Shown one piece after another: positions 52,602 through 61,013 of a stretch of DNA of 64,000 nucleotides. The notes under the pieces are model-generated. The model did not search any database. It had not been told where the DNA came from and saw only the letters and a program-made list of their open reading frames with translations. Position 1 is the stretch's first letter, and every line of letters begins with the position of its first letter. The stretch comes from Verrucomicrobiota bacterium (lineage in GTDB: Bacteria; Verrucomicrobiota; Verrucomicrobiia; Limisphaerales; DSYF01), in the NCBI GenBank assembly GCA_025457615.1, contig JALOTZ010000003.1, forward strand, positions 145,614 to 209,613, read 5' to 3'. The position numbers and the translations under genes are program-made.

Positions 52602-52925
52602 TCACCCGACGGCGGAGCCGGAACGATCCGATCGAGCGTGGGAACGGCCCAGGAATCTGCGGATTGTCAGCAGGAGCCGGACGGCGCCCAAGCCGGCGCT
52701 CACCCAGCGCGTCGGTCCCTTGGTGCGGCGCGCGAACCAGAACCCGGCCACGGGCAGGCCCAGCCACAGCAGAGGCCGCAGCCCGGTGGGAAGCCGATCC
52801 ATCCAGCGCAGCGGGGCCAGGGCCTGCTGAAGTTCGGAGGCCACCACCAGGCGCAGGGTGGCGGATTCCGCGCACAGGAAGCGTTTCTGGAGGGCCAACT
52901 GTTCTAGTGCTTTCCCCGGAGCCAT
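52602..52925 (-). CDS. Small protein of the YqjD-YqjE type operon
   Basis: The 107-residue protein has a helical N-terminus (LQKRFLCAESATLRLVVASE), one hydrophobic segment (RPLLWLGLPVAGFWFARRT), and a basic C-terminus. It overlaps the end of the upstream YqjE-like gene by 22 bases, and its size and position match the YqjK-like third member of yqjD-yqjE-yqjK operons; sequence similarity is weak, so the call rests mainly on context. It probably sits in the inner membrane. The 52517-52601 gap holds nothing else. Confidence 0.65.
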   Translation of the reverse strand: MAPGKALEQLALQKRFLCAESATLRLVVASELQQALAPLRWMDRLPTGLRPLLWLGLPVAGFWFARRTKGPTRWVSAGLGAVRLLLTIRRFLGRSHARSDRSGSAVG

Positions 52926-53293
52926 TCGCGATCCTTCTTAAGCTCCTCCAGTGTGCCGGAGAACGGAGCGCCGCTGGACTTGAGTCGATTCCACATGACC
53001 GCCAGCACCACCGCGCCGACAAGCAGCAGCAGCAGTGCGAGACCGAACAATCCCGCCAGGCCCCACCAGCAATGCACCACCAAGGCCACCGCACCCACGC
53101 CCATGGCCAGCCCCAGAAAGATCAGCATCACCCCGATGCACAACCAGAGGCCCGCCTGGAGGACACGGTGCTTCTCCTCCTGCAACTCCACGGACAGGAG
53201 TTGCAGGCGATTGTGAAGCAGGGCGAGGATTCCTTCCCCCACCCGCTTCACAGAATCGACGAGGCCCCCCGACTTGGGCTCAGGCGAGGCCAT
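52904..53293 (-). CDS. YqjE-like (phage holin superfamily) membrane protein
   Basis: This is a 129-residue protein. The N-terminus (LVDSVKRVGEGILALLHNRL, QLLSVELQEEKHRVLQ) is amphipathic. Two transmembrane helices follow (AGLWLCIGVMLIFLGLAMGV; CWWGLAGLFGLALLLLLVGA), then a charged tail. It fits the putative Actinobacterial-holin-X/YqjE superfamily. It lies three bases after the DUF883 gene and overlaps the next gene. In E. coli the yqjDEK operon is induced in stationary phase and YqjD attaches ribosomes to the membrane; a similar stress role is plausible. Confidence 0.82.
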   Translation of the reverse strand: MASPEPKSGGLVDSVKRVGEGILALLHNRLQLLSVELQEEKHRVLQAGLWLCIGVMLIFLGLAMGVGAVALVVHCWWGLAGLFGLALLLLLVGAVVLAVMWNRLKSSGAPFSGTLEELKKDREWLRGKH

Positions 53294-53296
53294 GCG

Positions 53297-53632
53297 CTAT
53301 TTGCGGCCGATCAGCACACCGATGAGGACGCCCATCACGAAGGCCGCCCCCGCCGATTCGTAAGGGTGGGAGCGGATGGCCTTGTCGGTCGCACGCGCGG
53401 CCGCCACGGTCTTGTCCTCCCAGCGGGCGCAGGAAACTTTTGCCTGTTCCAGCGCAATCGCCAGACGCGACCGCGCCTGCTTGGCTTTCTCGCTCATCTT
53501 TTCGCCCATTTCGCCGGCGGTGGCCTTGAGCAACTCCTCGGCATCCCGAGCCAAGGTCTTCAGATCACCCACGACTCTGTCCTTGGAGATGGCTTCATGC
53601 TCTCGTTCGATGTTTTCGAAGTGTGTTTCCAT
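53297..53632 (-). CDS. DUF883 (YqjD/ElaB-type) membrane-anchored protein
   Basis: This 111-residue protein has a long helical N-terminus (DRVVGDLKTLARDAEELLKA, TAGEMGEKMSEKAKQARSRL) and a C-terminal GG-rich membrane helix with the family ending (AIRSHPYESAGAAFVMGVLI, GVLIGRK). YqjD/ElaB proteins tether ribosomes to the inner membrane under stress. It is the first gene of a three-gene operon with the YqjE-like and YqjK-like proteins. The ATG at 53632 (METHFENIEREHEAIS) is the only start that keeps the usual length. Confidence 0.88.
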   Translation of the reverse strand: METHFENIEREHEAISKDRVVGDLKTLARDAEELLKATAGEMGEKMSEKAKQARSRLAIALEQAKVSCARWEDKTVAAARATDKAIRSHPYESAGAAFVMGVLIGVLIGRK

Positions 53633-53942
53633 TGTGGTTCCTTTCCAGTTGATGGGATCCCGTTCCGGCTACAATTAAGTCTCGTCCATGCACGCTGTCA
53701 AACCCGCGGATCGATTTCCAGCCGGATTTCTTGTCGAACACCGCGCGCTGCCGTTCAACCGAGGCCGGGGTTTCCAGCCACTCGGGTTGGCTCCGAGATC
53801 TTGCTCGGAGGCTTTGCGTGCCAGGTCGAGCGAAGGGTGGGTCCGGTTGCCCGCCGGGCAGACCGATTCTCAAAAGAGACTTCCAGGCAGGCAGGGTCGC
53901 ACCTGGGCGGAATCCAACTCACTCGACCCCGAAGCCGATCTC
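53633..53942. other. Gap with no recognisable feature
   Basis: This 310-base stretch lies between the TerC gene stop and the DUF883 gene. It probably contains the promoter of the DUF883 operon, but I see no clear -35/-10 pair, hairpin terminator, repeat family member or supported coding frame. Confidence 0.5.
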
Positions 53943-54920
53943 CTATCCTCGATCTGGCCTTTCTCCCGTCTGGCGCCGGGCCACCATCAGCGAGAGGACA
54001 ACCGAGGTGAGGATGATCGCGGCCACGACCGCCAGGGAGATCGAGATGGGGATTTCGAACTGGAACCAATACCGCGGTTCATGGCCGTGCGGACTCACCA
54101 GCATCTTGGTGCCGATGAACATCAACACCAGCGCCAATCCGGTCTTCAGATAGAGGAAGTAGCGCATGGCGCCGGCCAGCAGGAAATACATCGAGCGCAG
54201 GCCGAGAATCGCGAACACGTTCGAGGTGAACACGATGAACGGCTTCTGTGTGACGGCGAAGATGGCGGGGATCGAGTCCACGGCAAAGATCAGGTCGGTC
54301 GTTTCCACCATCAACAACACCAACGCCAGCGGGGTGAGAGCCCGCCGGCCATTGAGCGTCGTCAGGAACCGCTGCCCGTTGTACTCGGGGGAGACCGGAA
54401 ACAGCCGTCGGGCCAGCCGCAGCACCGGATTCTTCTCCGGATGCACCCCCTCCTCGGAGGCGAACAGCATCTTGAGCCCGGTGAGCAGCAGGAAGGCGCC
54501 GAAGATGTAGAGCATCCACATGAACCGCTGCACCAAGGCCGCGCCGGCCGCGATCATGACGCCGCGCATCAACAACGCCCCCAGGATGCCCCAGAAGAGC
54601 ACCCGATGCTGGTAGGCGGCCGGCACGCGGAAGTAGGCGAAGATGAGGGCGATCACGAAAACGTTGTCCATGGACAGGGACAACTCGATGAGGTAGCCGG
54701 TGAGGAATTCGAGGGACTCCTCGGTGCCCCGGGTGAAGCGCAGGCCCAGCGCGAAGAGGCAGGACAACGTCACCCAGAGGGTGGTCCAGAGCGAGGCTTC
54801 CCGGATCCCGACCACATGGGCCTCGCGATGGAAGACCCCGAGGTCCAGGGCCAGGAAGAACAGGATGCAGGCAACAAACCCCGCCCAATGCCAGGGCGTG
54901 ATCTCCATGAGGGCAAGCAT
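53943..54920 (-). CDS. TerC-family integral membrane protein
   Basis: This is a 325-residue protein with about eight transmembrane helices. The conserved TerC elements are LTGYLIELSLSMDNVFVIAL and LVLLMVETTDLIFAVDSIPA, IFAVTQKPFIVFTSNVFAIL, GLRSMYFLLAGAMRYF. The two acidic motifs (SMDN and FAVDS) suit metal-ion binding; family members export manganese or help membrane protein insertion. Two starts are possible (54920 and 54908). It begins 12 bases after the secDF stop on the same strand, which hints at a shared transcript with the Sec genes. Confidence 0.92.
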   Translation of the reverse strand: MLALMEITPWHWAGFVACILFFLALDLGVFHREAHVVGIREASLWTTLWVTLSCLFALGLRFTRGTEESLEFLTGYLIELSLSMDNVFVIALIFAYFRVPAAYQHRVLFWGILGALLMRGVMIAAGAALVQRFMWMLYIFGAFLLLTGLKMLFASEEGVHPEKNPVLRLARRLFPVSPEYNGQRFLTTLNGRRALTPLALVLLMVETTDLIFAVDSIPAIFAVTQKPFIVFTSNVFAILGLRSMYFLLAGAMRYFLYLKTGLALVLMFIGTKMLVSPHGHEPRYWFQFEIPISISLAVVAAIILTSVVLSLMVARRQTGERPDRG

Positions 54921-54932
54921 GGACGGGTGCGG

Positions 54933-57482
54933 CTAGGCTTGAACCGGCACGGGGCCCGGCCCCGGCGCCGGCGATCCGCCAATGGCCGGCCGCTGCCCCT
55001 TGTGCCAGCGCAGCACGATGAAGCAGGCGATGTAGATGCTCGAGTAGGTGCCGGTCAGGATGCCGACCAGGAACGCGAAGGCGAAGTCGTTGATCACCCC
55101 GCCGCCGAAAAGGTAGAGCGCCAGGGTCGCAAGAAACACCGTGCCCGAGGTGATGATCGTGCGGCTCAGGGTCTGGTTGAGCGCGGTGTTCATCACCTCC
55201 CGGAACGTGCCGCGCACCCCCAGCTTGAGATCCTCCCGCACGCGGTCGAAAATCACGATGGTGTCATTGATCGAGAACCCGATGATCGTGAGGAACGCGG
55301 CCACCGTGGTCGCGTTGAACTCGCGTCCGGCCAGGAAATACCAGCCGCTGGTCATCAACAGATCGTGCAGAATGGCGATGACGGCGCCGATGGCGAACGA
55401 GAATTCGTAACGGAAGGCGACGTAAACCAGGATGCCGAACAAGGACAACAGGGCGGCCACCACGGCGGTCTTGGCGATCTGCTTGCCCACCGTCGGCCCC
55501 ACCTTGTCCACACTGAGCAACTCGAACTGGGCCGTGGGGAAGGTCTGGGTCAGGGCCGAACGCACCAGCTCGCTGGTTTCGGTCCGGGCCGCGCCCGCCG
55601 CCGCCTCACCTCCGCCGGCTCGGACCGTGATGCGGAGGCTTTCGTTGGCGCTGGTGATGTCGCGCTGGAACTGCACCTGCGAAGCGCCGCGGCCCAGGGC
55701 ATCGACCGTGGCCCGGATCTTGTCCACCTCGATCTCGCCCCGCTGGCGGGCGGACTGGTCAAACGCCAGCGTGAAGGAATCGCCGCCCACGAAGTCAACA
55801 CTCAGCGCGTCCTTGCCGCGGACGAAGATGCCGTAGCTGTTACCCGCGATGATCAGGATCCAGGAAGCGATGAAGGCGGGCACGGCCACCTTCATGAAGT
55901 CGAGCTTGCTGGCCCGGACCAGGTGCAGCATGGGCAGGCTCTTGAGCAGGTTGCGCGCGAGCAGGAACTCGAAGAACAGGCGGGTGATGAACAGCGCCGT
56001 GAACATGCTCACCGCCACGCCGATGGTGAGGGTGACCCCGAAGCCCTTGACCGGCCCGACGCCCATCTTCCACAGGATGATCGAGGAAATGAGGGTGGTG
56101 ACGTTGCTGTCAAAGATGGTGCTGAACGCCTTCTCGTAGCCCGCGGTGACCGCCCCGCGCATGGACTTGCCGGCGGCCAGTTCCTCCCGCACACGTTCAA
56201 AAATCAGCACGTTGGCGTCCACCGCCATGCCAATCGTCAGCACGATGCCGGCGATGCCCGGCAAGGTGAGCGTGGTGTCGATGGCGCACATGACGCCCAG
56301 CAGGATGACGACGTTGAGCGCCAGGGCGGCGTTAGCGATGAGGCCGGCCAACAGGTAATACACCAGCATGAACACGGAAACCGCGACCAGGCCGATGACC
56401 ACCGCCTTGATGCCGCTGGCGATGGAGTCGCGTCCCAGGGATGGGTCCACCTCGCGGGACTCGACGAGGACCAGCGGTGCGCGCAGCGGATTGAGAAGGA
56501 TTTGCGCCAGTTCCTGCGCCTCGCGGGCGTCGAAGGAGCCGCTGATCTCGCCGCTGCCGCCCAGAATCTCCGTGCGGATCACCGGGGCCGAGTAAAGCTC
56601 GCCGTCCAGAATGATGGCCAGGCGGTTGCCCACATTCTCACGCGTGATCTCGGCAAAGATCGAAGCGCCGCGACTGTCGAAGGTGAAACTGATCTTGGGT
56701 TCGCCCAGGTTGCCGCGGGTCACGAAGGCGCTGGTGACGTATTGGCCCGTCAGCCCGCGCTCGGGCCGGCGCTTGACCAGGATGGATTCCAGGCGTTCCC
56801 CGCCCTCCTGGCTGCGGTGTTTGAGCTGGAGCACTTCGTAGCCGGGCACGAGGGCTCCCTCGGCCAGGAGGCGCTCGCTTTGGGGATGCACCAGGCGGAA
56901 CTCGAGAAACGCGGCCTTCTGGATGTTGCGCAGCGCCTCCTCCTTCTCCGACTGGGAGAGCCCGGGCAACTGCACCAGAATGCGGTTCTCGCCCGCCGGC
57001 TGGATCACGGGCTCGGAGACGCCCAGGACATCCACGCGGCGGCGCAACACCTCGACAGCCTGCGGGAGGGCCGACTGCAATTCTTCGGCGTTGGCCAGCC
57101 GGTTGGTGTCCATTTCCATCAGGAAGGAAGTGCCGCCCTGCAGATCCAGGCCCAGCTTGATCTGGCCCGCGGCCTGGCGCTGCAGCCGGTTCAGGATGGC
57201 CGCGGTCGGCCGGAGTTCCGCGCTGGTGGCGAACTGGGGGAAGTAGGGTCGAATATCGTTGGTGCCGATGGCCTCGACCAGGTTGCCGAACGCATTGTCG
57301 GGATTGCTCTGTCGCAGCGATTCGGCGCGCGTGACAATCCCGGAAAACGTGTCATCCGTGCGCACCGCGCTCCGTTTGAACACCTCGATCAGGTCGCGCC
57401 CGGCGGGGGGATACAGTTCGTAGAGGGCCCAAGCCACAAGGAGGGCCACCAGCGCCCACCGCCAGAAGGAATTACGGTTCAT
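54933..57482 (-). CDS. secDF: Fused protein translocase SecD-SecF
   Basis: This 849-residue inner-membrane protein uses proton flow to help export through SecYEG. The SecD half has AGQIKLGLDLQGGTSFLMEM, the periplasmic P1 domain, and SIASGIKAVVIGLVAVSVFM with GIAGIVLTIGMAVDANVLIF (D-x-N). The SecF half has DFVGGDSFTLAFDQ, PTVGKQIAKTAVVAALLSLF and TIIGFSINDTIVIFDRVRED. Its proton-path acidic residues are present. Fused SecDF is common outside enterobacteria. The start is the ATG at 57482, 14 bases after yajC. Confidence 0.94.
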   Translation of the reverse strand: MNRNSFWRWALVALLVAWALYELYPPAGRDLIEVFKRSAVRTDDTFSGIVTRAESLRQSNPDNAFGNLVEAIGTNDIRPYFPQFATSAELRPTAAILNRLQRQAAGQIKLGLDLQGGTSFLMEMDTNRLANAEELQSALPQAVEVLRRRVDVLGVSEPVIQPAGENRILVQLPGLSQSEKEEALRNIQKAAFLEFRLVHPQSERLLAEGALVPGYEVLQLKHRSQEGGERLESILVKRRPERGLTGQYVTSAFVTRGNLGEPKISFTFDSRGASIFAEITRENVGNRLAIILDGELYSAPVIRTEILGGSGEISGSFDAREAQELAQILLNPLRAPLVLVESREVDPSLGRDSIASGIKAVVIGLVAVSVFMLVYYLLAGLIANAALALNVVILLGVMCAIDTTLTLPGIAGIVLTIGMAVDANVLIFERVREELAAGKSMRGAVTAGYEKAFSTIFDSNVTTLISSIILWKMGVGPVKGFGVTLTIGVAVSMFTALFITRLFFEFLLARNLLKSLPMLHLVRASKLDFMKVAVPAFIASWILIIAGNSYGIFVRGKDALSVDFVGGDSFTLAFDQSARQRGEIEVDKIRATVDALGRGASQVQFQRDITSANESLRITVRAGGGEAAAGAARTETSELVRSALTQTFPTAQFELLSVDKVGPTVGKQIAKTAVVAALLSLFGILVYVAFRYEFSFAIGAVIAILHDLLMTSGWYFLAGREFNATTVAAFLTIIGFSINDTIVIFDRVREDLKLGVRGTFREVMNTALNQTLSRTIITSGTVFLATLALYLFGGGVINDFAFAFLVGILTGTYSSIYIACFIVLRWHKGQRPAIGGSPAPGPGPVPVQA

Positions 57483-57496
57483 GGGAAAAGGTCGGA

Positions 57497-57847
57497 CTAG
57501 GATTGCCCGGAGGGCTCGCCGCTGCGCTCCAGGATTTCGCTGACGGCGCCCTTGGTGATTTCCAGCTTGGCATCCGCCGAACGCAGGGTGACCGCCTTGT
57601 CCTTGACGGCGAGCACCGTTCCGACGATGCCGCCCGAGGTCACGACCTTGTCGCCTGGACGGAGCGTGGTCAGGAGTTGCTGGTGTTCCTTGGCCTTCTT
57701 CTGTTGGGGGCGGATCAGCACGAAATAGAACACCACCAACAGCAGGACCAGGGGAACAAAGCCCGCCCAACCGGGGGTGGACTGACCGCCCTGCTGGGGC
57801 GCGGGAGCCATGGCCAGCAGAGGTGCGATTCCGTAAGTAAGGTTCAT
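57497..57847 (-). CDS. yajC: Preprotein translocase subunit YajC
   Basis: This is a 116-residue protein with one transmembrane helix (FVPLVLLLVVFYFVLIRPQQ) followed by the YajC signature KKAKEHQQLLTTLRPGDKVV and TSGGIVGTVLAVKDKAVTLR. The N-terminus before the helix is glutamine- and proline-rich (APAPQQGGQSTPGWAG). It associates with SecDF; the secDF gene follows after 14 bases. I use the ATG at 57847 (MNLTYGIAPLL); an ATG 11 codons upstream lacks support. Confidence 0.93.
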   Translation of the reverse strand: MNLTYGIAPLLAMAPAPQQGGQSTPGWAGFVPLVLLLVVFYFVLIRPQQKKAKEHQQLLTTLRPGDKVVTSGGIVGTVLAVKDKAVTLRSADAKLEITKGAVSEILERSGEPSGQS

Positions 57848-57905
57848 AAAGCCAATAGAGCCCGACACTTTAGGCAACACCCCCGCTTTGGCAAGCGTTA
57901 TGAGG

Positions 57906-58928
57906 TCAAAAGCGACTGCCTTTCAGGATGGCTTGGGCCGCACGCTTTACGTTCTCCGACAGTTCCCGGGGCCGGACGACCGTGGCCCGTCCGCCCCAGC
58001 TCAGGATCCACCGCTCCACCTCGCCCAGGCTCGAAAGGCGCAGCTGGAGTTCGACGCCGCCTCCGCGCAGTTCCCTCAGTTCCTGCGAATCATGCCAGCG
58101 CTTCTCCCGGATGTAATCCGCCACCTCGGGGGTGAACCGGATCACGACGTCAAACCGGCCCGCCCCGGAATGCACCCCGAAACTGTCCTTGAGCCGCTGT
58201 TCCAGCGAGAACCCCGGCGGCCGCTTGAACTGCTCGCCGGTGGCCCGCACCGACCGGATGCGCGCCGGCACGAAGGTGCGGATGTCCCGGCGCAGGTGGT
58301 CGTAACCGAACAGGAACCATTCGCCGTTGATGTTGCCCAGGTGGCAGGGATCGACGCGGCGGGTTTCCGGCTGGGTCTGGCCGGGTTTGCGATACTCGAT
58401 GTCGAGTTGTTCACGCCGCGCCACCGCCCGCGCCAGCGCATCGAACACCTCCAGGTTCAGGATCGGTTCGGCGCGGGTCCGGAACGAAATGGCTTCGCTC
58501 AACTCGGTGAGGTTGATGGACATCGTTTCCGGGAGGGATTGCTCCATTTTCTTGAGGGCGGAAATCAGCGGCCGCTCGAAGTGGGTTCCCCGGTATTGCT
58601 GGAGGGCCTTTTCGGCCACCAGCAGGGCGAAGAGTTCACCTTCCGTCAATTGCAGGGTGGGAAAGGCGTTCACCTCCTCGGTGTAATGATAGCCGAACCG
58701 CTGCGGATGGTATTCGAGCGGCAGTTCGAGCCGGTCCCGCATGAATTCGAGGTCGCGCTGCACCGTTTTGCTGCTGACTTCCAACTGCCGCCCCAGGGTG
58801 GTGGTGTTGGGAAATTGTCCGGCCTGAATCGCCTGATGAATGCGCAACATGCGCTCCAACGGGGGACGCGAATGCAGCGTCAACGGCCCCGAATCCGCCT
58901 TGCGGGGTTGGGATCGCCTGGTGGCCAT
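57906..58928 (-). CDS. WYL-domain transcriptional regulator
   Basis: The 340-residue protein has an N-terminal helix-turn-helix (RMLRIHQAIQAGQFPNTTTL, GRQLEVSSKTVQRDLEFMRD) and a middle WYL domain (QLDIEYRKPGQTQPETRRVD, PCHLGNINGEWFLFGYDHLR, RDIRTFVPARIRSVRATGEQ). The C-terminal WCX-like extension is RFTPEVADYIREKRW and WILSWGGRATVVRPRELS. WYL regulators bind nucleic acids or nucleotides and often control DNA-damage or phage-defence genes. No defence gene is adjacent here; it sits between yajC and rho on the same strand. Confidence 0.9.
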   Translation of the reverse strand: MATRRSQPRKADSGPLTLHSRPPLERMLRIHQAIQAGQFPNTTTLGRQLEVSSKTVQRDLEFMRDRLELPLEYHPQRFGYHYTEEVNAFPTLQLTEGELFALLVAEKALQQYRGTHFERPLISALKKMEQSLPETMSINLTELSEAISFRTRAEPILNLEVFDALARAVARREQLDIEYRKPGQTQPETRRVDPCHLGNINGEWFLFGYDHLRRDIRTFVPARIRSVRATGEQFKRPPGFSLEQRLKDSFGVHSGAGRFDVVIRFTPEVADYIREKRWHDSQELRELRGGGVELQLRLSSLGEVERWILSWGGRATVVRPRELSENVKRAAQAILKGSRF

Positions 58929-58965
58929 GGGGGAACCCGGCGCAGCAAAGGCCGGCCGGCACGGG

Positions 58966-60102
58966 CTAGAGGAGTTTGGACAACAGTTCCTCGTTGGTCT
59001 TGTGCTTGCGGCACGCGGCCAGCAGCGTCTCCATCGCCTCGATCGGATTCAAGTCCACCATCGTGCGTCGCAGCTTGCGGATCGCCTCGATGTACTGGGG
59101 CGGGAAGAGCTTCTCCTCCTTGCGGGTGCCGCTGCGCGGAATGTCCAGCGCGGGGAACAACCGGCGGTCGGAAAGCTTCCGGTCCAGGATCAGCTCCATG
59201 TTGCCGGTGCCCTTGAACTCCTGGAAAATCAACTCGTCCATGCGCGAACCGGTATCCACCAGCGCCGTGGCGATGATGGTCAGCGAACCCCCGTGCTCGA
59301 TCTTGCGGGCGGACGCGAACATTTTGCGGGGAATCTCCAGCGCGCGGGCATCCACCCCACCGGTCATGGTCCGTCCGCTGCCGCCATGGGCGCTGTTGTA
59401 GGCCCGGGCCACGCGGGTGAGCGAGTCCATGAGCACAAACACGTCCTGGCCGGCTTCGACGATGCGGCGGCAGCGCTCGATGGTGAAGCGGGACAGGCGC
59501 ACATGGGTGTCGAGGTCCTGATCGTTCGAGGACGCCACCACCTCGGCCTTGACGGACCGCTGGAAGTCCGTGACCTCCTCGGGCCGTTCATCGATGAGCA
59601 GGACGATCACGGCCACCTCGGGATGATTGGCGGCGACCGCGTTGGCGATCTGCTTCAGAATGGTGGTCTTGCCGGTGCGGGGCGGAGCCACAATCAGGCC
59701 GCGCGTCCCTTTGCCGATGGGGGTGACCAGGTCGATGATGCGCGTCTCGAGCAGGTCCGGCGTGGTCTCCAGCTTGAACTTCTCGATGGGATCGATGGTG
59801 GTCAGGTTCTCGAAGCGGACGGCCTTGAGATAGTCTTGAAAGAGCATCCCGTTGACCTTGGTCACGGACTTGAGCTGCGGGCTGTGGCCGCGATGGGGCG
59901 GCTGGGTGGGGCCCTCGATCAGGCTGCCTTCCCGCAGAAAACTGCGCTTGATGGTGTCCGGCGTGACGAAGATGTCCGTGGGTTTGGGGCAATAGTGCTG
60001 CTGGCTGGTGCGGAGGAAGCCGAAGCCCTTCTCCGAGATCTCCAGGTAGCCGGACCCCAGGTCGCCGTTGTTCTTCCCTTCATTCGCTTCTGTCTTGCTC
60101 AT
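58966..60102 (-). CDS. rho: Transcription termination factor Rho
   Basis: This is a 378-residue hexameric RNA helicase. The RNA-binding cold-shock-like domain contains GYLEISEKGFGFLRTS. Walker A is IVAPPRTGKTTILKQIA and Walker B lies in VIVLLIDERPEEVTDFQR. The Q-loop/R-loop region is ARAYNSAHGGSGRTMTGGVD, and the arginine-finger area lies in KLSDRRLFPALDIPRSGTRK. It lacks most of the N-terminal helical bundle of E. coli Rho (419 residues). The start at 60102 (MSKTEANEGKNN) has AAGGA upstream. A 220-base gap with an inverted repeat precedes it. Confidence 0.94.
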   Translation of the reverse strand: MSKTEANEGKNNGDLGSGYLEISEKGFGFLRTSQQHYCPKPTDIFVTPDTIKRSFLREGSLIEGPTQPPHRGHSPQLKSVTKVNGMLFQDYLKAVRFENLTTIDPIEKFKLETTPDLLETRIIDLVTPIGKGTRGLIVAPPRTGKTTILKQIANAVAANHPEVAVIVLLIDERPEEVTDFQRSVKAEVVASSNDQDLDTHVRLSRFTIERCRRIVEAGQDVFVLMDSLTRVARAYNSAHGGSGRTMTGGVDARALEIPRKMFASARKIEHGGSLTIIATALVDTGSRMDELIFQEFKGTGNMELILDRKLSDRRLFPALDIPRSGTRKEEKLFPPQYIEAIRKLRRTMVDLNPIEAMETLLAACRKHKTNEELLSKLL

Positions 60103-60322
60103 AACATCCTTAGTAGGTCGAGGCCGTCCAATGAAAACCAGAAAACCCAAGATTGAAATGGGAACAGTTTAGAAGTGAACACCCCGAATCTTATCATCCA
60201 CAAGGGGTGTTACCAGACCTTCGACGACGCCTATTTACTGCTTAACCCTCCCGGCTGCAACAACTATTTTTGGGCATTTTGCTCATTGAAGCGCCGTCGC
60301 GGCAGCCCTAAGCTGATTCCGC
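60103..60322 (-). promoter_or_regulatory. Leader region of rho with an inverted repeat
   Basis: AACACCCC (60179-60186) and GGGGTGTT (60204-60211) can form an 8-bp stem with a 17-base loop, about 80 bases before the rho start. The surrounding bases are AT-richer than the genome. Rho genes are often autoregulated through their leaders; whether this stem matters is unknown. The gap is also upstream of psd on the other strand. Confidence 0.4.
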
Positions 60323-61009
60323 ATGAAGAACGCAGGCAAAGCCGGATCCTCCGCGTTTCGGATGATCCTGTGGACGCTGGTGCTGCTGGCTGTGGTTCTT
60401 GCCGCAGCTTTTGTGGCCACAGTGGCGGGGGGTCTCATCTTGGTGTTTTCGTGGGTCCTGATTGGCCTTTGGGTGGTGTTTGCCCTGTTCTGCCTCTACT
60501 TCTTTCGAGATCCGACCCCGCGTGTTCCCCTGGGAGCGGGGTTGGTGGTGGCGCCGGCGCACGGCAAGGTGGACCTGATTGATACGACCGAGGAGGCGCA
60601 GTTCATGGGGGGAGCCTGCCAGCGCGTCTCCATCTTCCTGTCCGTTTTCGACGTGCACGTCCAGAACGCGCCCGTGGCGGGCCGGGTGGCGTTCTACAAG
60701 TACACCCAGGGCAGGTTCCTCAACGCCATGAAGGCCGACTCGGCCGCGCATAACGAGAACGCGGTCATCGGGTTCGAGTCTTCCGACCCGGCGGGGGTCA
60801 AGATCGGCGTGCGGCTGATCGCGGGCCTCATTGCCCGTCGCATCGTGCCGTGGGTGGCCGTGGGGGAGACGGTCGGGCGCGGGGACCGCATCAGTCTGAT
60901 CCAGTTCGGGTCGCGGGTGGACCTGTATCTGCCCCGGGAAGCCCGGGTGCAGGTGAGGCTGGGCCAGAAGGTGGTCGGGGGACAGACCGTGATTGCTTCG
61001 TTGGACTGA
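60323..61009 (+). CDS. psd: Phosphatidylserine decarboxylase
   Basis: This 228-residue enzyme makes phosphatidylethanolamine. The N-terminal region has two membrane helices (MILWTLVLLAVVLAAAFVAT; GGLILVFSWVLIGLWVVFAL) and RDPTPRVPLGAGLVVAPAHG. The catalytic part has VSIFLSVFDVHVQNAPVAGR, and the autocleavage site is the Gly-Ser of IQFGSRVDLYLP, which yields the pyruvoyl group. The short form fits the archaeal/verrucomicrobial type 2 family. It is followed after four bases by pssA, the enzyme that supplies its substrate. Confidence 0.93.
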   Translation: MKNAGKAGSSAFRMILWTLVLLAVVLAAAFVATVAGGLILVFSWVLIGLWVVFALFCLYFFRDPTPRVPLGAGLVVAPAHGKVDLIDTTEEAQFMGGACQRVSIFLSVFDVHVQNAPVAGRVAFYKYTQGRFLNAMKADSAAHNENAVIGFESSDPAGVKIGVRLIAGLIARRIVPWVAVGETVGRGDRISLIQFGSRVDLYLPREARVQVRLGQKVVGGQTVIASLD

Positions 61010-61013
61010 CCCC

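Noticed and set aside
53688-57500. A very long plus-strand open frame (1270 codons) opposite TerC and SecDF
   Set aside because: Its sequence is rich in His, Gln, Arg and Glu with no recognisable domains, while the minus strand encodes conserved SecDF and TerC. It is the usual shadow of a high-GC gene.
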